64,000 nucleotides of DNA. It comes from Mesodorylaimus sp. YZB2_4 (Eukaryota > Nematoda > Enoplea > Dorylaimida > Dorylaimidae). Both the position numbers and the translations under genes were made by a program. The first letter of the stretch is position 1, and every line of letters starts with the position of its first letter. A model generated the notes under the pieces. That model saw only the letters and a list, made by a program, of their open reading frames with translations, was not told where the DNA came from and made no database searches. The DNA lies in assembly GCA_030248295.1 (NCBI GenBank), contig JASANH010000494.1:1-64000 (forward strand). Direction: 5' to 3'. This document shows, one piece after another, positions 20,011 through 29,240 of the stretch.

Positions 20011-21720
20011 TCAGTGCTGATCAACCACTTCTGAAGGAAATAAAACTGGAAGATTGGTGGAGTTTGGAGTCCATTGGAATCAAGGACCAACCCCAAGCTT
20101 CGGTTGATGACACCGTCCTGCAGAAATTCAATCAATCGATTCAGTACGACGGCCAGCGTTATTTGGTAGCCTGGCCTTGGGAAGATAATGTCGATTTGCT
20201 ACCTAATAATTATGGTTTGGCTATGGGACGTTTGCAGTCTTTGATTCGCCGCCTGAAAACGGATCCTGACCTTCTAGAGAAGTACAATGCCATAATCCAA
20301 ACACAGCTACAGCAAGGTATCATCGAAAAGGTACCAGAACCCGATAACGCTGTCACGAAACGGCATTATATTTCGCACCATCCGGTAATTACTCCTGAGA
20401 AGAGCACAACGAAAGTCCGTATTGTATACGATGGCTCGGCAAAGTCTAGGAAAGAGTTGCCCAGCATCAACGAGTGCTTGAACCGTGGTCCAATTATTTT
20501 GGAGGACCTTTGCGCTTTGCTCATGCGATTTCGTCCGAACAAGGTCGCTTTGACTGCGGATATCGAGAAAGCGTTTCTGCAGATTGGGCTACAACCAGCA
20601 GCGAGAGATGTTACCCGATTTCTCTGGCTGAAGGACCCGACGAAGCTGGACATGGAAGGCAATATCGAAATCTACCATTTTACCTGAGTGCCATTCGGCA
20701 TAATCTCGAGTCCGTTTCTGCTTGGTGCCACTATTCAGTACCACTTGCTCCGAGATGGCTCTGATATGGCCTCAGCTCTGCTTCGGGATTTGTATGTTGA
20801 TAATCTGATCAGTGGTACACCGTCCGCGCGTGAAGCGCATATTTTCTATCAGAAAGCCAAGGAGATGTTCAGCTCCGCGTCAATGAATCTGAGAGAATGG
20901 ACGTCTAATGATCCAGAAGTCATGATGGCGATCCCTGAAGCTGATCGTGTGAAATCATCATTGGTGAAGATTCTAGGCATGACCTGGGATACAAAATCTG
21001 ACACCATGCAGTTGAGCCGACCTGGAAGCCAGGAATTGCCATTGGACTTTACGAAACGTATTATTTTGCTGTCCATCGCCAAATATTTTGACCCATTGGG
21101 CCTGTTTAGTCCCATCTTGCTTCCCGGAAAGAGCTTTCTGCAAAATTTGTGGTTGGAGAAGCAAGGGTGGGATGATCCGCTGACGTCTGCCCAGATAGAT
21201 GAGTGGCAAAAAACCATTCAAGCCGTTGAGCTTGTCAATTCTGTTTCGGTTCCTCGTTACGCTGGACTTATCAGTGAGGCACCAGACACCGTGTATGAGC
21301 TACATTGTTTCACGGATGCTTCGAAGAAGGCCTATGGGGCTGTTGTTTATTTGCGCATTTGGTCACCGAAAGGCGTTTCATCGCATCTGACCTTCGCAAA
21401 ATCGCGTTTGGGGCCACCCAGAGCGATTACCATACCACGTTTAGAACTGTTAGCCGCATCTGTTGAGGGAGTCATGCTGCAATTCGTGGAGAAATCATTG
21501 ACTGTGGCCATCACGAACCGATTTTTATGGACGGACTCTCAATGCGTTTTACACTGGATTCGATCCAGTAAGCCGCTATCCGTTTTCGTGACTAATCGTG
21601 TCAAGCAGTTACGAAAACTTCCGCACATTCAGTTTCGTTACATCCATACCGATCAGAATCCTGCCGACTTGACATCCCGGGGGTGTAATGCGGAAGAAGT
21701 GAGCAAAAGTTCGCTCTGGT
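20011..21720 (+). pseudogene. BEL/Pao reverse transcriptase and RNase H
   Basis: The RT reads RYLVAWPWEDN, HYISHHPVITPEKSTTKVRI, VYDGSAKS, LTADIEKAFLQIGL (first catalytic Asp) and FLWLKDP. After a TGA at 20685-20687 come VPFGIISSPFLLGATI and LYVDNLISG. The active-site box is Tyr-Val-Asp-Asn (20793-20804), where Tyr-Val-Asp-Asp is usual. RNase H follows: HCFTDASKKAYGAVVYL, RLELLAASVEGV, LWTDSQCVLHWI and HTDQNPADLTSRGC, with all expected acidic residues and the terminal His/Asp box. Together they would copy the RNA into DNA. Confidence 0.92.
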
Positions 21721-22179
21721 GGCATGGACCACCGTGGCTGTTGAAGGACAACTCAGCATGGACACCAGAAGCTGAGCAGTTTAAAATCGATACAGCTACT
21801 TTGGAGAAAATTTCCTCAGAACAGAAACCGTGCGTTTTATTCGAAACTTCTATGCTTAATACTGAACACAATCCGAACGCGCGGACCAGCCCATTGGGCA
21901 TTGATCAGAATCGATTTTCCAGTTTGATGAAGTTGTTAAGAGTCACCGCATGGAGTTTGCGATTTATCGGAAAATTGAAAGACAAGACGTGCTCTGATAA
22001 AGGGCCCCTGACTGCTGCCGATATCCAGTCAGCACAGATCGTATGGGTCAAGCACGTACAGGAGCAGCATTTCGCGGAGTTGTTTCAAGCAATGGACAAA
22101 GGGGAAAGGAGCCCAATCCAGGATCACTTGAACCTCTGCAAGGGCGACGATGACATTCTGCGCTGCAGAGGCCGACTGA

Positions 22180-23410
22180 AGCACGCGAATCTCGAGAAAG
22201 ACGCCGTTTATCCGATCCTCCTGCCAAAAAAGGAATGGTTTACCACGTTGGTCATTCGCAGTTTTCACGGAAGATTACTGCACACTGGCACAGCCCATAC
22301 CTTATCGCAAATTCGACACACGTTTTGGATCCCGTCTGGGCGTTCCGTCGTTCGTCAGCACATAAGATCCTGTCTGACCTGCAAGAAGGCCGAAGGGGGA
22401 CCATATATTCCGCCGCCAATGCCAGATTTTCCTGCCTCACGGGTCCGAGAAACCGCACCGTTCACGTTTACTGGCTTGGATTATCTAGGTCTACTTTACA
22501 TCAAACAAGGTCAAGACGCGAAAAAGGTCTGGATATGCTTATTTACATGCATGAGCACGCGGGCAGTCCACTTGGAGCTGGTGGAAGATTTGACTGCTGA
22601 TCAATTTCTGTTCTGCCTCCGCCGGTTCATCTCCAGACGTGGCACACCTTCCCATATTTTGTCCGATAATGCTGCGCAATTCAAACTGACAAAGTCAGCT
22701 GCGGAAGACTTGTGGCATACAGCCACGACGGACGACAATGTACTGTCCTATGTCAGCAATCTTGGTATCCGATGGACGTTTATTCCAGAACGGGCACCCT
22801 GGATGGGTGGAGTGTATGAACGATTGGTTCAACTGGTCAAGCGATCACTTCGCAAGTCACTTCAGCACCTGTGCCTCTCGCAGATTCAGTTACAAACAGT
22901 CCTCACTGAGGTGGAGGCTATGTTGAATTCGAGGCCATTGGTTCATGTTGGCTCGGATTTTCAAGATGGTCGAACACTGACCCCTGCTCATTTCCTGATG
23001 CAAAATCCAAAGCTTGGTGTCCCTGGCATCCAGTTCGAGAACCCCGCCGATCTTGACTACGTCGAACATGAAAGTTCAAAAGCCGCGCTGCTACGTCGTT
23101 GGAAAAGAGGTGAACAACATTTGCAAGGATTTTGGAAACGATGGCGTGATGAGTATTTGCTTAGCCTGCGAGAACGCTATCAGCGGCACCTGAACGGCAG
23201 GCGTAATGCTGTCACTCGGCTCCCAAAGGTGGGTGACATTGTGCATATCCGCCTGGACACGCCTCGTGGAACCTGGCCATTGGCGAAGATCGTACAGTTG
23301 ATTTCAAGCTCCGACGGCGAGCTTCGAGCGGCCAAGGTCAAAACCGCATCTGGAAATGTGCTTACACGCGCTGTCTTGCATTTGCATCCTTTAGAAGTTC
23401 ATGATGACTC
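22180..23410 (+). pseudogene. BEL/Pao integrase and DUF5641
   Basis: An H2C2 zinc region (SFHGRLLHTGTAHTLSQIRH, SCLTCKKAEGG) is followed by the catalytic core: FTGLDYLGLLYIK (Asp 1), LSDNAAQFK (Asp 2) and WMGGVYERLVQLVK (Glu). The DUF5641 domain follows (WKRGEQHLQGFWKRWRDEYL, KVGDIVHIRLD, WPLAKIVQL, VLHLHPLEV). No break occurs between 20688 and 24062, so integrase is intact at this level. It would insert the cDNA and make the 5-bp duplication seen at the ends. Confidence 0.93.
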
Positions 23411-23579
23411 GGACGACCTTGCCGTACGAGACGAGGGCGTTCAAGCTAAGAAGCAGGAGTCTCCTGGGGAACCACCTTTGCTGCGTCCACAACGCAGAGC
23501 GGCGGTTGCCGTTACTGAGCGTATCCGAAATATGACGCAGGAAAGTGATAGTGACAACGAAGGTGAATCCATTGGTTCC

Positions 23580-25397
23580 GCTTCTGTCAAGGCTCATCCG
23601 AAAAAACTTTCATCCGTCTCTTTTTTCCTGTTGAGCTGGCTTGTTGCAGTAATGCTCTCTCATGCTGCCGCAAACCCGATGATTTGCGAGGATGGAAGCG
23701 CGAAAATGGTGTTCGACTTGGGTCCCATTGCCGCTTGCAGCTTCAATCGTACCCAGAAGGTCGACAAAGTTTATCAGGCAACCATAAGGCTTTTCAAGAA
23801 AAATATTGCTCGACACACCAGTCCAGCGCATAAGTGTTCCAAAGTCACCACTGTCAGCAAAGCCTGGACGGGTTTTGCCAAAACTGGCTGGGACCACAGG
23901 ACCAAAGAAGAGTCGGTACCTGTCTCCGAGGTGGACTGCAACGCAATGATCCGTGACCGCCGCTGTTCAGAAGGCCCTCTTTTGGGAGGGGACGTTGCGT
24001 CATTTACTGAAAATAAAGTGCAGCCGCCCTACACCTCTGGCAATGCCTGGGATTGCTGCAAGTAAATGGCCGCAACAACGACCAACTGTTTTCTCCTGCA
24101 AGGCAAGGTCTTCCAGACATTCAGAGGTCAGATGGAGTCTAACCTGGGCAATGTGATTGACTGTGCCTACGAAAAAGGAAGCTGTCCTTTGCCAGATCAC
24201 GGGATGTTGATTTGGAACCCAAACAAAAATGCTAGCTGCGAGTACATATTCTGGAAAGAGATTGAAGGAAAAATGTGAAATAATCAGTTTCTGAGTAGTG
24301 ACATGGAAATAGCTCTGACGTGGAATCAGGCACAGAAAACCGTGACGACTTGCGAGGGCACGACAGCAACTCTCACCGACCAAGGCGTACCCTTCAGTGA
24401 AATACGCAGTACAGCTTTATCACGGAGCCAGCTCGATGGGCCGAGAGAGAAGCGAGAAACCAACGCCACTGATGGAGTTGCCATGCGTCTTCAAGCCCTA
24501 GAAGTACGCCTCGATAGCCTTTTCCGGGAATCCCTCAATCATGTCTTCAGCACCGTGTGCCAGACCATCAAGGAACTTCAAGAAATTGATTTGGTCCTCG
24601 CCCACGCGGAGCCAACCTTGATCGCTAGACGACTTCTCAACGACAGTCAAATTATGGCGCGAATGTATGGCCAGTTTCTTGAAGTATGGCCGTGCAGCCT
24701 GGTGGACCGGTTCGAGTTTTGCAAGATGGGAGACCGATGCACCGAGTGGATCCCTGTGAATTTTACAGTACGAGGCACATCTTCAAATGGATACATGGAT
24801 CCCAAAACATCCATAATTTATGCAAATTCTGCCCCCATTGATTGTGATTTAGCCCATGAAGTCTACATCAGTGATCCCAACCAAGGCTTATTGGTTTACA
24901 CCGCACACAACGGTATCGTCAAGCCGTTTGCAGGCCAATTAATCAAGCATGCACTGCACTCTTCTAAGATAGCAGAATACGTTGACTTTACAGCAGTTAT
25001 CCACAAGCCGATACAGTTGTATACCCAGAGAGAGCTACGAGCACATAGCGGTTTAAATGACCTGTTCGCCACAGTGGATGGGCAAGCCGAAATCTTGCGA
25101 CAGTTAGCGCAAGTAGCACACGATACCCCCAAATCCAAGGACGCACAGGCGATTCTCGACGCAGTAAGCAGCCTGACACCGTGGGGCCTCATCAGCCATT
25201 GGGCCAGCAAGATTTTGTGGATTTGGGTCTACAGTTGCTGTACTCTAGTGACCTTGCAATTCGTTGGGTCATGCGCTGTCAAGTACGTGCGTCGGCGCTT
25301 CCGCGCCAAAGGAGCCATCGAGCCCCCAGTCGAGGGGCGTCCACGCATCATCACGTTGGCGGACATTGTGAAAGCGACCACGGCCGACAATCCATGA
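23580..25397 (+). pseudogene. Env-like glycoprotein region, in frame with pol
   Basis: The polyprotein frame runs on for about 660 codons past DUF5641. It has an internal hydrophobic signal-like stretch (SVSFFLLSWLVAVML, about 23615-23660), a Cys-rich ectodomain with N-glycosylation sites, a furin-like RxKR site (24444-24455), a helical region after it, and a C-terminal membrane anchor (about 25210-25285) with a basic tail. That is the layout of a viral class of Env with surface and transmembrane parts. Nonsense codons at 24063-24065 and 24276-24278 break it. I do not recognise the source virus family. Env normally sits in its own ORF, so the in-frame arrangement is odd. Confidence 0.6.
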
Positions 25398-25417
25398 TGA
25401 AATCGTTGGCGTGGGAG

Positions 25418-25652
25418 TGTCGCGTCATCGCGAACTGTTAGCTTAGTGTTTAGATTGTAGTGATGAATGTTTACGATCTGCCGAAATTACTAGCACTAGT
25501 AGCTATGGGGCGATAGGCCCGACCCGTCTAAACTATCCCACAGTTAGGGAGTAACCTTTGCTTTGTGTAACTGAATGGGAAGGATGTGTGTATAGTTCAG
25601 AGTAAAAGAGTTCGTGAACGGTCGGATTACTTATGTGGGAAGAGTCGCCACA
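25418..25652 (+). repeat. BEL/Pao 3' LTR
   Basis: This is an intact 235-base LTR, TGTCGCG ... GCCACA, preceded by a short purine-rich tract (GTGGGAG) and followed by the ATAGC duplication. It preserves the empty site (GGGAGTAACC) of the Harbinger-like insertion in the 5' LTR. Confidence 0.93.
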
Positions 25653-25657
25653 ATAGC
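25653..25657 (+). other. target-site duplication ATAGC, right
   Basis: This exactly repeats the five bases at 15987-15991. Confidence 0.9.
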
Positions 25658-26040
25658 CACCCTAATACGCTGCAGGAACTCGACCTGCGTGTTTGGGAAG
25701 TTTGGACAACACAAGTTGATAAGAACCACATGCAACCCATCTATATGCATATCCAGCATGAGACATCGACCATCCTGATCTCGCCAAACTCGCTCATTCT
25801 TCACATTAAGTCCGCATTGCAAGATAATTGCTACTCCACATGCGTTATTCGATCCATGCGAAAACAGCTTACTGTCGGAAAAACCCCATTCTTGCTGCTA
25901 GACGTTCTACTGATCGGCTGTTCCATGAATCTCTCGCAATAAGCTAATATCAAACCTTTCCTTTTTTAACCACATAAACACTTGCTCCCTCTTTAGTTGT
26001 GAGTCAATACCACGGATATTAGTTGTTGAAACTGATAAGT
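25658..26040 (-). pseudogene. L1/Tx1-type LINE ORF2: proximal endonuclease
   Basis: On the minus strand the reading is STTNIRGIDSQLKREQVF, then WLKKERFDISLLREIHGT (the N and QET-like motifs), FSHGSNNACGVAI, RVWRDQDGRCLMLDM and VVLINLCCPNFP. This is the N-terminal half of an APE-type endonuclease and it continues at 15986, beyond the BEL element. Two stop codons lie in the QET region. It gives the LINE's ORF2 start at about 26030. Confidence 0.8.
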
Positions 26041-26599
26041 TATACGACATACTATAACCTTGCTTCTACTGTACGTTTTGATGCACCATGTTTCCCAATT
26101 CAAGACACACATCAAAAGCCTAGTCACACCACGATTCTGCACACCACTTTGCAGATCTATCATCATGTGTGGCATGTATTCCATATATTATGAGCTCAAA
26201 TCAGACGCATAGCCGCGAGCGGCAGGATGATGGGCATCCGCAAATCCCTTGCAAAAAAGGATGAGGCTGTTAAACATACTGTATTCCACCCAGAGTTTTC
26301 TCACGGAGACATACTAGACTATCTTCACTAACCCTAGTGCGTCCCAACCCACTCTATGCATTGAATTAACTGTGAGAACAAAGCGCAGCATGAAACGATA
26401 TGGGCCGGGCTACCCGCGCTCCGATACATATAGCGGTACACAGCAAACATTGTCATATGCACCATAACCCAGACCAAGTTAATATTGTCATCTTATCACC
26501 CCAGTCGAATAGAAAAAGAACCAAGAAAATGCTCAATGTCGCAAAATAGCCGCAAAACACCGTCTACATGCCCGGCCCTGCAGCACTCAGAAGCACTTA

Positions 26600-26995
26600 C
26601 ATTTTCTTGAATTTTCTTTGGCTGCCTTGTTGAGCTTGCTCCAGACGCCGTTTTTTCCATTCCATCATATTCCTATCCAGTGGGAGTGAGATCGGCAGCA
26701 AAGGCTGTATGATACATTCGAGGCGACGGATATTCACGAGCTGTGTGCGCTAAACCTTCACAGCTGTAACACTTGGTGGATTAGTACTGCGATTGGGTGT
26801 TTCTGGTGGAACGACAATCGTCAGCGGTATGTCCGTAGATGTTGCCTAGCTGACACTGTTTCGATTCCTTTTTTGTGGTTATAGGCCGTTTAAAACCAGC
26901 GGCATCAGAAAGATTCTTGCATGTTAGCTTCTTGTGATGAAAGAATTCACAAAATAGCAGGAAAGTCCCGTGGGGAACTAGGGCGGCACGGGACC
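26600..26995 (-). pseudogene. LINE ORF1 zinc-knuckle region
   Basis: The minus-strand reading has basic residues and then KQCQLGNIYGHTADDC, a CCHC knuckle with the second Cys changed to Gly. After a stop codon comes KCYSCEGLAHTAREYP, a second knuckle with the last Cys changed to Tyr. It lies upstream of the ORF2 endonuclease on the same strand, as ORF1 should. ORF1 binds the element's RNA. 26041-26600 between the two ORFs holds no recognisable motif. Confidence 0.6.
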
Positions 26996-27016
26996 CAACC
27001 CGGAAAATCAAAAACA

Positions 27017-27151
27017 GAAAATTGGGTCAGTCACACCTTGGAATTCATCTGATATTCTAGAAAGTTACGCAGAATGTAAACGTGGGAATGCAGGTCTTTA
27101 TGCATGCATGAAGCAAATTCAAAAAATCCTGGAGTCGAACAAGTGTGAAAG
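27017..27151 (+). pseudogene. 135-bp exon-like unit, copy 1
   Basis: The unit is bounded by ACAG on the left and GTTTCT on the right and is the same length as 54811-54945. Both read 45 codons in one frame, ending in a shared run GNAGLYACMKQIQKILES. Similarity begins and ends at the AG/GT borders. Several differences are synonymous third-base changes. I do not recognise the protein. This copy's donor (GTTTCT) is weaker than that of copy 2, so this may be the dead one. Confidence 0.5.
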
Positions 27152-28560
27152 GTTTCTGAAATTCTAGTAGTGGGAACTTGCAAAACTACGGTACCTCTGA
27201 CCCGTTTGTGTGTCTAAATTTTGCGTTGACCACGGCTCAAAAAGGGTCCATATATCGAACTTACTTTGCATTACGATTAGTAAAATTACTTGATTTGAAT
27301 GCGCATACGCAAAGTCTCTCGAATGCGTATGCGTATTGCGTCATAAACGAGTTGCATACTCCAAAAAGTATGCGTGAAAGTTTGCGTATTGCGTATTTTT
27401 CCTGTAGTCAGTGCATCTAAAATATCCAGTCCCATACTGTAACTAATTACGTGACCTTGTTTGCGAATACAGATAACCGTTTCGAACAGCATGGAAGACA
27501 GTCCTGGACTGAAATTATTGCTGGCCCTGGATCGTGAATTTCCATGTCGAGCAATTCCAAAATCGTGTTTCGCATGAAGATACCTCGCCAAGTGAAATCA
27601 ACCTGAAACACTTACAATAAGAAAACGAAATTCGAAACGAACGACTAGTCGTGCATAGAGCTTCTAGCTGATCCCAGCATCCATGAAGAACATTGCGATT
27701 CTAGCGATTGGTAGAACACAACTCGGCAATATTCCTCGAAATATCAGCGAAATAGACTTGTTTTTCAGACTCATAGCAGGTAACTGGAGATTAGGGTCAG
27801 ACGATAATAAGCGGGTCTTGACTTAAGAGCTGAAGAGGACTGACATGTGATGAATTCCGGTACCTGGGTGCAATCATCAGCCACGACAGAAGTGTTGCGG
27901 CTGATGTTATAGGAAGAATACAAGTTTCCTGGATAAAGCAGCGCCGGTGGGCTCATGTTTCGAACTGTAAAAGACGCAGTAACCAAAACAGCCTTTTTCG
28001 AAGAGCGCACCCTTCAATAGCGGAAACGACGCTGGGATGAAGAAGAAGAAGAAGAAGAACGTGCAACTGAAGTGAAGTTTTCGTTTCCCAGTTTCTCCCT
28101 CGCAATCGGGAATTTCGACTTTTTTTACAGAGGCGCTAGAGATCCAGAATTTTGACTAGCCCTTATAGCAAGTGAGTGCTGAATCTGAATATTGTTTTAT
28201 TTATAATATATTCTGACATCGATTCTAGAGTGTACTTCTTTTATCGCTCATAATTCTATCAAAATCGAGTTCCGACAAAAAAGCGATTTTGCGTCGGGAT
28301 CACCACTCGTGGACGCATCGAATTCATACATGAAACGAGGTGAGTCAAAAATTAAAGCTTGCTGTCTATGCTTTCCACAGGCCGCATATTACAGTAAGCT
28401 TGTCGCTCACAATCAAATCGTAAAGCGCTACGTACGTACGTGAGTACGTGGCAGGCTTTATGAACTGCTCTTCTTCATAAACCTTTCTTTCAAACACACA
28501 TTCTCATATATTTTCAAAAAAACCTAGCAGTCATGCAAAACGATCAGAAACCCATTCACC
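27152..28560. other. no recognisable gene
   Basis: A cluster of GCGTATGCGTATTGCG-like palindromic words lies at 27298-27400 and a (GAA)n run at 28040-28060. No family is recognised in any reading frame. Confidence 0.35.
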
Positions 28561-28604
28561 CATCATTGACCCGCTGGGCCGCCCTCACGCTTCGCGATAC
28601 GGTC

Positions 28605-28785
28605 CCCCTCCCGCCACCATCCGAAACTGGGGGGTGGGGGGGGGAGTGACCCCGTGACCCCCCGTAGGATTGGAAAATTGTAAATTTTGTAATGTTTTAA
28701 AAGTTTGCAAAAGGAGTCTAACCCCCCCCCCCCCCCCCCCCCCCTGGACAAGCCCCAAATCAGTGACCCCCCCCCCCCCCCCTAA
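28605..28785. repeat. G/C homopolymer tracts
   Basis: There are runs of G (28627-28645) and two long runs of C (about 28721-28744 and 28766-28782). They create spurious Gly- or Pro-rich ORFs. They lie just beyond the 3' end of the hAT transposase and may be a degenerated element end. Tract lengths in the assembly may be unreliable. Confidence 0.6.
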
Positions 28786-29040
28786 GATGAGACCTGCCAC
28801 AGACCAGACTTTTGGCGCGGCCCCTCACCTTTTCGAAGTAAAGAAAAATCAGTGGACATAGAATGCTTTGTCACTTTCGAAGAGTCAGCCTCCCAGTAGT
28901 CAAACATTTGAATTTGCCGCGCAGTGATGCTCAGGTGCCGAAAGCTTATAACAGATGAGCGGGAAGCTTGGCTGTGCGCAGCATCATTATTGCGCAACTG
29001 TTGCCTCTCTAGTCTCATTTAGCTTTGTTCGAATAGCGAC

Positions 29041-29240
29041 ATGCCGATTATTGGCGTATTCTATTCATTATTCAAAGAACTTCAGCGAGATCGACGACAT
29101 AACGTAATGGACCCAATGAACCAATTTCAAAGTCGGCCTGTGTTCATCGCTTATCCCGAACCGTCGACGACGTGGTACGAAACGAAGCTAATGTACGTAG
29201 TTATCGGAATGGGTCTCATGTTATTTTTTCTTTATTTCAA
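29041..29240 (+). CDS. possible small membrane protein exon
   Basis: The plus-strand frame reads MNQFQSRPVFIAYPEPSTTW, then KLMYVVIGMGLMLFFLYFKW, a clear single membrane segment. The rest of the ORF overlaps the hAT transposase 3' end on the other strand and is probably not coding. I do not recognise a family. It may be a first exon or chance. Confidence 0.2.

Larger units (their letters stand above)
15992..25652 (+). mobile_element. full-length BEL/Pao LTR retrotransposon with Env-like region
   Basis: The element has 235-bp LTRs (the 5' one interrupted by a DNA transposon), a primer-binding site, one long frame for gag-protease-RT-RNase H-integrase-DUF5641-Env-like protein, and a perfect 5-bp target duplication. 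The LTRs differ at 5 of 235 aligned positions (about 2%), so insertion is fairly recent. All coding domains lie in one frame (18000-25397) with nonsense codons at 19197, 19950, 20685, 24063 and 24276 and no frameshift. It is inserted into a minus-strand LINE. It is inactive as it stands. Confidence 0.93.

Noticed and set aside
18000..25397. Alternative genetic code in which TGA or TAA is read through
   Set aside because: All three stop triplets are found at positions that fit different amino acids, the Helitron copies show TAG against TGG at one site, and many ORFs end normally. Plain nonsense mutations explain it.
27298..27400. Clustered GCGTATGCG words as an operator array
   Set aside because: Spacing and orientation are irregular, and no gene is adjacent. 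Noted only as low-complexity sequence.
28585..28861. Gly-rich and Pro-rich ORFs
   Set aside because: They come from G and C homopolymer runs and are not real proteins.
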